Counted from the first letter of the stretch, positions 11,886 through 22,260 are shown. The stretch is DNA of 64,000 nucleotides from Cheiracanthium punctorium (GCA_038373885.1 JAWZYV010012255.1:186001-250000), one strand, 5' to 3'. Program-made: numbers and translations. The notes: generated by a model from the letters alone, not told the origin.

Positions 11886-12104
11886 CCATGGGCGCCCATG
11901 GGAATTTTTCTAGAGGAGGGGGCAAACTTCAAAAATTTTTTCTAGAGGGGGCAAAGTTCAAACTTTTAACAAATTTAGTTCTGGTTTTTCCATTTGTTTA
12001 CATCATGAGACATTAACCTAAAACTCTGGGTGGGCAAGTGCCCACCCAGAGTTTTAGGTTAATGTCTCATGATGTAAACCCCCCCCCCTTATGGGTGCCC
12101 ATGG
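11886..12104. mobile_element. MITE with CATGGGCGCCCATGG termini, inserted in a hAT MITE
   Basis: Termini read CATGGGCGCCCATGG at the left and, inverted, CATGGGCACCCAT at the right. It sits inside the outer end of the hAT MITE that continues at 12112, with CGTGGC repeated at both flanks as a possible target duplication. The matching arm at 14072-14268 lacks it, so it arrived after the inverted duplication. Contains the 84-bp hairpin at 11996-12079. Confidence 0.65.
11996..12079. repeat. 84-bp perfect palindrome (41-bp arms, 2-bp loop)
   Basis: GTTTACATCATGAGACATTA and so on to GGGTGGGCA, then AG, then the exact reverse complement of all 41 bases. I found no mismatch between the arms. Such perfection inside otherwise degenerate DNA implies recent origin, possibly by fold-back repair during replication, or an assembly or library artefact. 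Confidence 0.9.
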
Positions 12105-12111
12105 GCGTGGC

Positions 12112-12217
12112 TACTGGAGAGAGGGGTTATAACCCCCTATGAGGAATTTTTTCTCATACAAAATGCATTTTCTTCACGCATACATAACCCCAGAGAAATT
12201 TCTGCCTACGCCACTGG
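12112..12217 (-). mobile_element. hAT MITE (CAGTGGCGTAGGC), remainder of the left-arm copy
   Basis: Reverse-complement counterpart of the MITE at 14072-14268: the end GCCTACGCCACTG is followed by GAAT, matching the ATTC flank of the other copy. Because both arms carry it at the same place, it was inserted before the inverted duplication. Its other end is interrupted by the MITE at 11886-12104. Confidence 0.7.
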
Positions 12218-12536
12218 AATATACAAATAATTTTTTACTTACTTAATAATGAGTACAATAACTTATACTTCATAATGACCTGAGGTCACATTATTTTTAA
12301 CTAATATTGCATGGCCACTAACTTTATTAAAAAGGATGTCAATAAATAAAAAGAAATACTTCAGATTACGAACCACTTCCTAAAAAAGTTCATACATTTT
12401 TTTTTTCATTTTTAAAATAATGGTTACTCTTTTCAACGTACGTCTCTAACGAGTCTCTGAAAGTTAGTGTACCCTTCTCCTCCTGTGTCAATCGTTGCAT
12501 TTGGGAAATCGGGAAGCAACGACTATCAAGGTTGAG

Positions 12537-12886
12537 GAATTCAGAATATTACCATAATCTTAGAGAACTTGACGCCAGAATTATTTAAACTACTGTTGTA
12601 ATTGCATATATTAAGTCTTTCATTCAACATCAACATAATTGGGTCTTTGGTACAGCTGAGACACAACGTGTGCGTTTGGGGTGTCGGGGAGCAACGACGA
12701 TCAGGGAAGGGGAATTCAGAATATTACCATAATCTTAGAGAACTTGACGCCAGAATTATTTAAACTACTGTTGTAATTGCATATATTAAGTCTTTCATGC
12801 AACATCAACATAATTGGGTCTTTGGTACAGCTGAGACACAACGTGTGCGTTTGGGGTGTCGGGGAGCAACGACGATCAGGGAAGGG
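12537..12886. repeat. Two tandem copies of a 175-bp unit
   Basis: The motif GAATTCAGAATATTACC recurs at 12537 and 12712, a period of 175 bp, with almost no differences between the copies. The opposite arm (13560-13760) has a single copy, so the duplication is specific to the left arm and recent. Confidence 0.85.
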
Positions 12887-12931
12887 GAATCGTAACCAAT
12901 GACATTTTAGTTCGATAAGAGGAACATATAC

Positions 12932-13544
12932 GATAATCATAAGATAAGATAGGATAGGTAAATAAGATAAGATAGTTCCAACATCTGAGATGAAGGTATA
13001 ATTTTCTCAGTACCTCGGTGTGATTTTAGTTTTATTTTTAAGACTATAAGATTTATTTTGAGGTAGAAGGAAACTTACTTTTTACTAGAATTAAAGTTGG
13101 TTTATTTTTATTTACTTACTTATTTTTCGTTTTATAAAACTAGAAATTATTCAATTTACTAAGCACAGACTTTCGATGTCCACGGGATCATGTGCAATAG
13201 TCCCTCTCATTCACCTGTCTCCAGCACCGGCTTGATTGTAAATAAATTGTTTAATGCAACTAATCATAAAATAGAAAACATTTGGGCGTATCCTAGGAGC
13301 AGCATTTTTTATAGGGTGCCTATACTGCTGAACCTTGTTAACGCAAACAAGGTTAGGCAACCATCTTGTTTACACAAAAATTCACGAGCAATAACTAGTT
13401 TTTGGAGTTTGTGAAAAAATAGTCTGCCATAAATGTAGCAAGTGTAGTATTTAAAGCACTTTAACAGGAGCAAACAAAATAGCTTTCATAGATTACACTC
13501 TAACGGCAGAATGAAAATATAATTTATTGCCTTTGTTTCTATTG
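12932..13544. other. Spacer of large inverted repeat 1
   Basis: About 610 bp between the arms. A 74-codon open frame at 13190-13414 has no recognised motif. The short inverted motif AACCTTGTT...AACAAGGTT at 13330-13354 could form a small hairpin. No gene is called. Confidence 0.55.
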
Positions 13545-14762
13545 CTACCTCTTATCGAACAGAAACGGTGGCTGCGATTCTCCTTCCCTGATCGTCGTTG
13601 CTCCCCGATGGCCCAAACGCCCACGTTGCGTCTCAGCAGTACCAAAGACTCAATATCTTGATGCTGTATGAAAGACTCAATATATGAAATTACAACGGTA
13701 GTTTAAATAATTCTGGCGTCCAGTTCTCTAAGATTATGGTAATAATATTCTGAATTCCTCAACCCTGATTGCCGTTGCTTCCCGATTCCCAATGCAACGA
13801 TTGACACAGAAGGGGAAGGATACACTAACATCTTTTAAGAGACTGGTTAGAGAAGTATGTTGAAAAGCGTTACCTTTATTTTAAAAATGAAAAAAATGCA
13901 TGAACTTTTTTTAGGAAGTCGTTTGTAATCTCATTTATTTCTTTTTATTTATTGGCATACTTTTTAATAAATTTAGTGGCCATTGCAATATTAGTTAAAA
14001 TAATTCTGACCTCTAGTCATTATTAAGTATAAGTTATTGTATATAGTAAATTAAAATGTATTTATACATTCCAGTGGCGCAGGAAGAAATTTTTCATAGG
14101 GGTGAGGGGGGGGGTTACGACTACAACGATTCATGTATATGTGTATATATACATGAATCGTTGTGTGTGTGTGTGTTGTGCGAGTGTGAAGAAAATACGT
14201 TTTGTATTACAAAAAAATTCCTTATTATGGGGTGGGTGGAGGTTAACCCCCCTGTAGTTACGCCACTGATATATTCATACATATATAAATAATAAATACA
14301 TTACTATGAGGACAATACATTACTTTATATGTGTGTAAATACATATCTGCACACACATATATATGTATTTATTATAAATATATAATAAATATATTTGTAA
14401 TAATTATTAATTTCAATTACCCCTCCCCCCCTCCAAAAAAAAGAAAAAAAACGAGAACAGACTGCACAATTAATTGCTGATGCTTATAAAGGTCTAAGTA
14501 TGCACACGTAATATATAATAAATCCATTTGTAATAACAATTGTTCATTTCAATTGCAAAAAGAAAAAGAAAAAAACGAGAATAGATCGCACGATTGATAA
14601 ATAGCCTTGTAACGCTAGCTTAAAAACGTAGAAGTCCTTTTCCCCACGAATCCATCTTCTAATGCATTTTTCCCTGCGCGCGCTGTGTTTTCCCCTGTCA
14701 AACAGGAGGGTAGAAAAGTCTAAGTTCTTGTATTGGGATTCCATCTGCCCCTATCCGCACGT
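13545..14762. repeat. Right arm of large inverted repeat 1 (~1.2 kb)
   Basis: Reverse-complement partner of 11342-12931, from the CCTCTTATCGAAC block near 13550 to CCCCTATCCGCACGT at 14762. Within the arm, the A+T-rich stretch 14300-14560 carries a local repetition of the GAGAACAGACTGCACAATTAAT block. Neither arm contains a convincing gene. Confidence 0.85.
14072..14268 (+). mobile_element. hAT MITE, 197 bp, with 8-bp target duplication
   Basis: Termini CAGTGGCGCAGG and, inverted, CAGTGGCGTAACT. Flanks are ATACATTC (14064-14071) and ATATATTC (14269-14276), an 8-bp duplication with one mismatch, the hallmark of hAT transposition. The interior has poly-G, a palindromic ATGAATCGTTG pair and a (GT)n run, but no transposase. 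Confidence 0.8.
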
Positions 14763-14984
14763 GAGCTCTGCTTCTCTTATCATCGTCCAAACCGAACGTA
14801 GGAACTACGAAGGCAGAACAATGCCCCCCTCCCCTCTTTCCCTGAAAGGTTAAAAAATAGGAAACATCCTGTCCTCAGGGCATGCAGAATTTGGTTTTTC
14901 GATGCTTTGCTTCTCCGAGGAAATCTTTTTCCCAGCAAGCAGAACAAAAAGTAAATCTGGGCGCCCGCAATCGTTTCATAATCG
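14763..14984. other. Spacer between inverted repeat 1 and the GATTACG block
   Basis: About 220 bp with a moderately G+C-rich composition. Nothing recognised. Confidence 0.5.
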
Positions 14985-15205
14985 TCTTGTAATTTAAGCG
15001 ATTACGACTACAGGCTCTTAGATTATGACTATCTGGCAAATGAAATTTCTAGATTACGATTAGACTACGATTACACGAAAACATAAACTTTCAGATTACT
15101 ATTAGATTACGATTACATAAAAAAATTCAATTGCCGGATTACGATTAGACTACGTTTACATGAGAAAATGTAATCGATTACAATGGATTACGATTACACG
15201 AACTC
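14985..15205. repeat. Degenerate GATTACG-type minisatellite, second block
   Basis: Same motif family as 4850-5085: GATTACGATTACA-like units with intervening TAGATTACGATTAGACTAC variants. It ends at a GTCAGCAGTGACC motif where inverted repeat 2 begins. Confidence 0.7.
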
Positions 15206-15837
15206 TGGTCAGCAGTGACCACCTGCTGGCTAGCTATTTCCTGCGTTCCAAATAAACCAGGCGAAAAGGGAGACCGCCATTTTCACCCACACACGAAACG
15301 GACTTAGGGAAAATATTCTTCTTCCCGTTCCTCGCTCGTTGCCGTGCTTTCAATTGAAATAGAAAATTTGTCATGCAGGCTTTCATAAGCTATTTATTTA
15401 TTTTATTATTAGATAGGCCACTTTTCAGTGTTTTGTAACTTCAATTTTTGAAACTGATTTTTCATTTACGAAAAAGCTGCCTTTATTTTCTTCGTTTATA
15501 AGTAAAATAATTTAGGAATTAATTTACATTAGGTATAGTTATATATATATTCCATTTTTATTCCTTTTTTTAAAATTTTGCGTGACCATATTTGGCGTGA
15601 ACCATATTTTATTTGGCGTGAACCATATTTTATTTGGCGTGAACCATAATTAATATGCACAGTATGTACCGAAACATAATTTGTGTTTCAGAGCCGTACA
15701 CCGGACATGGAAGGGAGAGCTGTACGTGTTTTTAAAGTGTCAAATTCCATGTAGAATTTTTCATTTACGAAAAAGCTGCCTTTATTTTCTTCGTTTATAA
15801 GTAAAATAATTTAGGAATTAATTTACATTAGGTATAG

Positions 15838-15840
<3 letters not shown>

Positions 15841-15889
<49 letters not shown>
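15841..15889. repeat. (TA)n microsatellite, LTR target
   Basis: About 49 bp of uninterrupted TA dinucleotides directly before the solo LTR. Related TA tracts lie at 16419-16461 and 20501-20558 in the paired arm. Confidence 0.95.
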
Positions 15890-15892
<3 letters not shown>

Positions 15893-16371
15893 AATGTATA
15901 AAAAGGTAATTTGGGTTTTACTAGTTTGGGTATTGTTCAAGCGGTACTTTCACTGTAAGTTTTGCTTTCCTGTCAAACTTGCCATGCGCGCTCTGGAGCT
16001 ATGTTTTCTTTCTTTAGATAGTTGACAGATACAAGATCCTTGAATCTGTGTTCTTTTTAGTGTACACGTGTCCCCACGCCTTTGTAGCCCCGGATGCGGG
16101 TCATGTTGGTAAATGTGTGTGGTTCGATCAGAGATAAGAGAGAGGAGGAGTTGTGTCTTCGCAGACCACGTGGTGCGGTAAGCGTAAATACTCCCGCACA
16201 TCGAAAATCGGGGGACTTCTGCCACTGGAACTGCTTAATGAGTCCACGCTGATTCTTGTACCCGTCTCCTCTCCCCTCTTCTCATTCTAAATTGTAACTT
16301 AAATGTAATGTTCAATAAACCATATTACCTGCCTTAATTCTGAAACTTTACTTGAAATATCTGACGTCTCA
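15890..16371 (+). mobile_element. Solo LTR, copy 1 (482 bp)
   Basis: Begins TGTAATGTATAAAAAGG and ends ...GACGTCTCA, so it has TG...CA ends. A TATA-like TATAAAAA sits at the 5' edge and an AATAAA polyadenylation signal at 16314-16319. Near-identical sequences occur at 27545-28027 and 54008-54550 (both minus). All three lie in TA-rich targets, with 4-bp ATAT/TATA flanks. No internal retroelement coding region is present. TATA-rich targets with 4-bp duplications are known for some Ty3/gypsy elements; family assignment is inference. Confidence 0.82.
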
Positions 16372-16411
16372 TATATATATTCCATTTTTATTCCTTTTTT
16401 TAAAATTGTAC

Positions 16412-16464
<53 letters not shown>

Positions 16465-16532
16465 TACAAATTTAAAAAAAGGAATAAAAATGGAAACAAT
16501 AAGAGACACACACGCGCACGCACACATATATA

Positions 16533-16612
16533 CAGTCGACTCTCAATATCTCGAAGTCGGCTGGACCGGCAAAAAATATTCGATATAACAGAAATTCGAG
16601 ATATCGGAAATC
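16533..16612 (+). mobile_element. Tigger/pogo-like terminus (fragment)
   Basis: TACAGTCGACTCTCAATATC followed by TCGAAGTCGGCTGG resembles terminal repeats of pogo/Tigger-type DNA transposons, which begin with a TA target and CAGTYGA. The paired-arm copy lies at about 20345-20430. A weaker relative (GAATCTCGATATCTCGACTT) is at about 19510. Confidence 0.4.
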
Positions 16613-16627
16613 GCACATAATATCTTA

Positions 16628-16680
16628 TTCAGGGGCATGTTTTTACCGTGTTTAACACACGGTAAAAATATACCCCTGAA
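16628..16680. repeat. Short hairpin: TTCAGGGGCATGTTTTTACC and partner
   Basis: Arms of about 24 bp around TTTAACA, with very few mismatches. Its mirror copy is at about 20281-20333 in the other arm of inverted repeat 2. Confidence 0.8.
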
Positions 16681-16681
16681 T

Positions 16682-16849
16682 GAGGGCCGTAGCCAGAAAT
16701 TTTTCATGGGGGGGGTTACGACTACTACAACTCATATATATGTATACGTGTGTGTGATAATGTAGTGAAGAATATACATTTTGTATGTCAAAAATTTCTC
16801 ATGGGGGCGTTATGACCCCCCCTAACCCCCCCCCCCTTGGCCCTGCCCC
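16682..16849 (+). mobile_element. hAT-like MITE (GGCCGTAGCCAGAAATT type)
   Basis: Same family as the MITEs at 14072-14268 and 58532-58708: GTAGCCAGAAATTTTTCATG, poly-G, TTACGACTAC, a TATATGTATAC centre, then TTTCTCATGGGGGCG and CTTGGCC. The mirrored copy is at 20095-20280. Ends are degenerate and no clear target duplication remains. Confidence 0.6.
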
Positions 16850-17130
16850 ATTAAATCAATATGAAGCAAAATGTTTCTACTTTTCTGATGATAAGTGGGT
16901 AATTTTATCGTTAGTAATAATGTTAGAAGAATCAAAACGGTACCAAGGTGGACCAGGGGTCCCCCCCCCCTCCTCCGAAATTTAAAATCTTGTTAACAAA
17001 ATGATAATGTGAAGTCGTTTTGTGAACAATTCGGCCTTTTTCACCGTTTGGTACCCCTCCAAAATGTATTGCTGTGTTCGGCCCCAGAAGAATTAAATAG
17101 ATAATACACAGAATCAAAGCGTTAATTGAC

Positions 17131-17754
17131 CAATTTTATTTCATTTCTTATTTAAACTACCCATAATTATATTCCGTTTTTGAAACCAATTATTAGTTTG
17201 TCAGAAGTCAGAAGTTATAAATGACCAATGCCCTCAATTGCGAACACAACACAGTGAAAATTGTATACAATCCCACCCCCCACTCCCCATTTTAAAGAGA
17301 CTTAACAGATCAGAAAACAAAATATACAAAAAATTAATTTAAAATATTCCTGCATCTGAATTAGATCTGTAAAAGGTTAACGCTAGTAACTTATAAAGAT
17401 ACAGTTTAAATTTTTTGAGTCAAAGGTGTAATTTGATTGCTTTAAAAACTGTTTAAACCTTGCATTGTACATCAAAAGAACATAATAAGTTTGGAATGGT
17501 TCATGAGGAGGTTGCAAAGAAAAAAAGAAAAAAGAAAGAAGAGAAAAAGAAAAGAAAAGAAACGCTAAGAAGCAAATAATGTATCATTTGTATACTGATC
17601 ATCATGGGCATTTGTATATTGATCATCATTGGGCAATTGGTATCATGAATGTGCCATACAAACAACATAAACCTATCCGATTTTGAGAGAATCTAATGTT
17701 TCAGTTTTTCAGTAGAAATATTTTTAAAATGTGCCACAATGGCAAGCTCATAAT
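17131..17754. other. Spacer of inverted repeat 2, left part
   Basis: A+T-rich, with an AAGA-rich purine tract at 17520-17560 and two similar TGTATAYTGATCATCAT segments at 17590-17630. No gene. Confidence 0.55.
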
Positions 17755-17996
17755 CAGGAGCCTCACGAGTGGCCGAGAGCATAGCGCTCTGAACTGGTAG
17801 ACGGAAGGTGCCTGGTTCAAAATCAGCTCGCGTTCGCCGTACTAACTGTTCTGAGGTTTCCTCCGAAACTTAGCGTAGATACGGGTTAGGACCCCTTAGA
17901 AAGACCCCAACGGAGGGCACCCCACCCCTCGGTCTAGAGCTTACGTGCAGCTAATTGGCCGTAATCCCACAACAAAACAACATCATACTCGAGACT
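17755..17996 (+). mobile_element. tRNA-derived SINE
   Basis: The head has a pol III A-box-like TGGCCGAGAGC (17770-17780) and a B-box-like GGTTCAAAATC (17814-17824) at tRNA-like spacing, most like a serine or leucine tRNA. The tRNA-unrelated body contains GAGGTTTCCTCCGAAACTTA and GTGCAGCTAATTGGCCGTAA and ends in an (AACA)-rich tail at 17975-17990. A 5'-truncated copy of the body lies on the minus strand at 63030-63143. The fold is too degenerate for a functional tRNA. Confidence 0.75.
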
Positions 17997-18043
17997 AAAT
18001 TTTCATAGTCTTAAAAAAATCTCATTTTAACGTCAATTTATAC

Positions 18044-18198
18044 CAAGGGGGGCGACCGCCCCCCCGAGACAAAAGAAATTAATATAAAAGATCCTATTTT
18101 ACTTCCGTAAAGTGGACGTATATGTCAATATTCTAACTAACCGCCCCCACCGACAGGCAAACCGCCCCCCCCGACAAACTTGCATTAATCCGCCACTG
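18044..18198 (-). mobile_element. hAT MITE, 155 bp, with perfect 8-bp target duplication
   Basis: Flanked by ATTTATAC on both sides (18036-18043 and 18199-18206). The right end is ATTAATCCGCCACTG, i.e. CAGTGGCGGATTAAT inverted, a classic hAT terminus; the left end begins CAAGGGGGGCGACC. A second copy is at 36754-36909. The interior is rich in poly-C blocks (CCGCCCCCACCGACA). No transposase. Confidence 0.88.
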
Positions 18199-18206
18199 AT
18201 TTATAC

Positions 18207-19799
18207 ATATAAAAAATATATGCTAGAAGTCAAAGCCCGTTGTGGAGGCACTTATAACAGGCGCTAGAAAAAATATTGACAAAAATATGTCTACTCTCAA
18301 TATATTTAATCTTCGTCCACCTATAAGTTCATATTCAATTTTTAGTTATATACTCAAATCGAATTTCATGCTCTTCTGCAAACGCGCGGAAACTTTTCGC
18401 ATTCGACCATTTTCATTTTTGTATACAGCCCCTCTTATATCAATGCTTCAAGCAGACGATCCTTTTTAGTGAAAAAAAGTACGGGTGTGTTATTTGGAAA
18501 AACAATTTTAAACAAATTGGAATCGCAGTTTTCCCTTCAAAGCCTGATAACCGTGATTTCAGTATGACGTCATTGTCACATGACTAAGCTAATTCTGTCA
18601 AGCAAATGATTCACTTTTTTTAATCTAGGAAATAAAATGGAGTTGAAAAGAGCGAAAAATCGCTTTAAAATGGGGAAACGGGTGAATTTTCAGATTTTTA
18701 AAGTAGCGCAGATTGCTTTTCTACATTTTTATATACATATTTATGAAAAATTTGAAGCAGATCGTACAAACTGTGATCTTATTTCGTTTTTGCGCTTTTT
18801 AATATTTTTTAACTTTTTAATCTTCTAAGGAAAAGTTTTATCTTCGAGTGGTTGTCCGGAATTGTTAGAGAGTCAGTGAATCAATGAGTCAGGGAGAAGC
18901 GTAACTATATAGAGGATGTGTGTGTGTGTGTGTTTGTACGCACACACGCACTTTTACTATGCTCGTTTTCAATATTTTTCCCGCGCCGCGTCGCGCCGCC
19001 GGGTTTCTGAGGTCGTTACGCCTCCGCCGCGAATTTCCGTGTTCAGGTTACATCTGGAGAAAACCTTCAAAAACTCTAGACAGTTGCTGGGCGCAAAATT
19101 ATATTGCATTGTGTAGATATAATATACTTACTTGCAAAAGATGGGTGAAACAGGGCAAAACTTCCTAAAACTTGTTCAAAATTTTATATTTTAATTCGTG
19201 TTTGTTGCTGTCAACTTCACGCGTTCCCAAAAAACAATTCCTTTATATATCGCTTTAGAGAAGGCAAACGTCACTAAATAATAATTGTTTAGCGAAATTT
19301 CTCAAAATTATGTCATTCAGATATCATAGCCCATATAGGAAATATCTATTTCTTTCAAGGGATAAGCTTTGTATTATAGGTTAAGTGAATTTTTTTTTAA
19401 TCGTTAAATTTTAGCAAAACAGGTTTAAACTAAATAATGGTTGGGGAAACTTATACATAAAATATGCGTTTAAATTCGTGTTTTGGGGTGTGAACTTCAT
19501 ACATACAATTGAATCTCGATATCTCGACTTCGTTTATCTCGATTTTCGATAATCTCTAAGTTTTTTTCCAGCCCCATATTGACCTAATGTATAATTTAAG
19601 AGAATTTTTTTCTCACTATCTCGAAGGTACTAATCTATCATTCCGCTTATCTCGATATTTACAATTACTTAGAAATTTGCAAGCCCTGTTAACTTACCGG
19701 AAGATGTCTTTAATGCTTTGTATAAAAATAATGATAAGTATAACATGAAATCGAAACTAAAAAATGTAATTGTGAAAAATTATCTAGTATCCCAATCCT
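18207..19799. other. Spacer of inverted repeat 2, right part
   Basis: About 1.6 kb. Contains a (GT)n run at 18917-18933, a G+C-rich patch at 18980-19040 (CCGCGCCGCGTCGCGCC), and a Tigger-like terminus near 19507-19530. Open frames at 18242-18469, 18637-18828 and 18916-19168 have no recognised motif and are not called as genes. Confidence 0.5.
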
Positions 19800-21075
19800 A
19801 AATAAAATTGGTCAATTAATGCTTTGATTCTGTGTATTATCTATTTAATTCTTCTGGGGCCGAACACAGCAATACATTCTGGAGGGGTACCAAACGGTGA
19901 AAAAGGCCGAATTGTTCACAAAACGACTTCACATTATCATTTTGTTAACAAGATTTTAAATTTCGGAGGAGGGGGGGACCCCCTGGTCCACCGTGGTACC
20001 GTTTTGATTCTTCTAACATTATTACTAACGATCAAATTACCCACTTATCATCAGAAAAGTAGAAACATTTTGCTTCATATTGATTTAATGGGGCAGGTGC
20101 GTAGCCAAGGGGGGGGGTTAGGGGGGTTAGGGGGGGTCATAACGCCCCCATGAGAATTTTTTGACATACAAAATGTATATTCTTCACTACATTATCACAC
20201 ACACGTATACATATATATGAGTTGTAGTAGTCGTAACCCCCTCCCCTCCCCCCAAGAAAAATTCCTGGCTACGGCCCTCATTCAGGGGTATATTTTTACT
20301 GTGTGTTAAACACGGTAAAAACATGCCCCTCAATAAGATATTATGTGCGATTTCCGATATCTCGAATTTCTGTTATATCGAATATTTTTTGCCGGTCCAG
20401 CCGACTTCGAGATATTGAGAGTCGACTGTATATATGTGTGCGTGCGCGTGTGTGTCTCTTATTGTTTCCATTTTTATTCCTTTTTTAAAATTTGTACTAT
20501 ATATCTATCTATCTATCTATCTATCTATATATATATATATAGATATAGATATAGTACAATTTAAAAAAAAAGGAATAAAAATGGAATATATATATATATA
20601 TATAACTATACCTAATGTAAATTAATTCCTAAATTATTTTACTTATAAACGAAGAAAATAAAGGCAGCTTTTTCGTAAATGAAAAATTCTACATGGAATT
20701 TGACACTTTAAAAACACGTACAGCTCTCCCGTCCATGTCCGGTGTACGGCTCTGAAAGACAAATTATGTTTCGATACATACTGTGCATATTAATTATGGT
20801 TCACGCAAAATAAATTTTTCTTAAGTTTTAAAAATTGAAGTTACAAAACACTGAAAAGTGGCCTATCTAATAATAAAATAAATAAATAGCTTATGAAAGC
20901 CTGCATGACAAATTTTCTGTTTTAATTGAAAGCACGGCAACGAGCGAGGAACGGGAAGAAGAATATTTTCCTTAAGTCCGTTTCGTGTGTGGGTGAAAAT
21001 GGCGGTCTCCCTTTTCGCCTGATTTATTTGGAACGCAGGAAATAGCTAGCCAGCAGGTGGTCACTGCTGATCCCC
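19800..21075. repeat. Right arm of large inverted repeat 2
   Basis: Reverse complement of 15206-17130 without the solo LTR and without the internal left-arm duplication. The stretch 20580-20620, where a short (TA)n run joins ATGGAA to ACTATACCTAATG, is the arm's unoccupied LTR target. A CTATCTATCTAT run at 20502-20527 is unique to this arm. Confidence 0.88.
20095..20280 (-). mobile_element. hAT-like MITE, mirror copy of 16682-16849
   Basis: Begins GTGCGTAGCCAAGGGGGGG and ends CTGGCTACGGCCCTCA, with the same interior as the left-arm copy in reverse order. Because both arms carry it, the insertion predates the inverted duplication. Confidence 0.6.
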
Positions 21076-22260
21076 ATTCTTACGGCGAGATAATGCCTAA
21101 ACCCCAATGGCGACTTTTCGTTATTTGGCGATTTACACATGCTCACAACCAATAATTACTGCTCATGTAAGGTTACCGGGAAAACCGTTATCCATATATT
21201 CATATACATAATCCTTTGCAGATTGACGTATTTAGCCCCACGAAATATATCATCTCTTCGCGCTGGCAAATATCCAAGCTGATACTATAACTGCTATAAT
21301 GGCATAGTTAACGAGGCCAAATATTTCTACTGGTAGCAAATACCCAAGATGAACCTAACCGGCTTAAAAGAATCTGCATTTTAATTATTTCTCATTTTCA
21401 AGCTACTGGGTTCTAACATTGTGGAACTTTCAGTTTAGATTCACCCTGCTTGGAGAGATACCATTTTGCCAGATTGTACCTAATACCAAGATGGCGCTTT
21501 TTAAATCAGCTACTATTAGCTATTCTGTTTTGGAAAAACGAATAATCGCTTATTCTAAACTCCTGTTATCTAAGCGAACTTACTATTTGAAAATTGTCAA
21601 TGTGAAAATTGTCAACACACTTTGAGTTATTTATTTCATATACTTTTTAATTTGGCGTAAAATTGGTGTAATTCTACTTCATGTTTGTGAATTTCACGCG
21701 ATTTTACTCTACATTCTTGGAATTGCTTTGTTGCAAAGACATGAATGATTTTATGCTGGTGAAAATTGCCAAACCTGGCAACCATTATGTTTATTTTTTC
21801 AGTTTTTTATTAATATCTTCTAAAATAATGGTAATTTCGAAATTTAAGTCAGCTTATCGACTTCCCCGGAATTTTCCGAATCCGTGGACATTTTCGCCGA
21901 ATACCAAGCGCAGTACTTTACTGCAAAAGCAAAAATGACGCAGTTTTTAAGTAAGTTAAATCTTACGTATGATGGCAGCATTAAAATTCAATTACGTCAA
22001 AATTCACTTTTTCTCCACATGTATCTCAGCATGACGGTCATGCCAATTCAATGCTTTTTATCCATACCAAAAGTGCCCAACGCACCTAAAGATTTTTTCA
22101 TTTCAAAAAACCCTTAATGTGTAAATTTATATACAGTAGTTACAAAATGATTTTTTTTTTATATAAAGAAACCATGCAATTATTAATTTGCGCAGAGTAG
22201 TCGTTGCTTGCAAATAAAAATCAATGGAATTCAATCATCTTGTTAAACTTTTTTTTTAGA
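21076..22260. other. Unassigned DNA
   Basis: About 1.2 kb of mixed A+T-rich sequence. Overlapping 68-85-codon open frames occur at 21419-21625, 21681-21938 and 21884-22117 on the plus strand. Their translations show no domain that I can name, and they do not form a joinable series with clear splice sites. Confidence 0.45.

Larger units (their letters stand above)
11342..12931. repeat. Left arm of large inverted repeat 1 (~1.6 kb)
   Basis: Aligns in reverse complement with 13545-14762. Matching landmarks are ACGTGCGGATAGGGGCAGAT (left edge), the AGAAATGCATTAGAAGATGG block, the (A)AATTAATTGTGCAGT block, a shared hAT MITE, and the GATCAGGGAAGGGGAATCG block near the inner edge. The left arm is longer because it also holds an extra MITE (11886-12104) and a 175-bp tandem duplication (12537-12886). 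The spacer between the arms is about 610 bp. Confidence 0.85.
15206..17130. repeat. Left arm of large inverted repeat 2
   Basis: Pairs in reverse complement with 19800-21075. Shared blocks include the CACCTGCTGGCTAGCTATTT edge, the GAGCCGTACACCGGACATGG block, the Tigger-like ACAGTCGACTCTCAATATCT block, the poly-G MITE and the ACGGTGAAAAAGGCCGAATT block near the inner edge. The left arm is longer because of a solo LTR (15890-16371) and an internal duplication: the ACGAAAAAGCTGCC block occurs at both about 15470 and 15766. The spacer is about 2.7 kb. Confidence 0.88.

Noticed and set aside
15890..16371. A full-length LTR retrotransposon
   Set aside because: Only a single LTR is present, with no primer-binding site, internal coding region or second LTR nearby.
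16299..16616. 105-codon minus-strand frame
   Set aside because: It runs through a (TA)n tract and the Tigger-like repeat. The mirrored frames at 20303-20625 arise from the inverted copy.
17757..17830. A tRNA gene
   Set aside because: A and B boxes are present, but the acceptor and anticodon stems do not pair and a SINE body follows.
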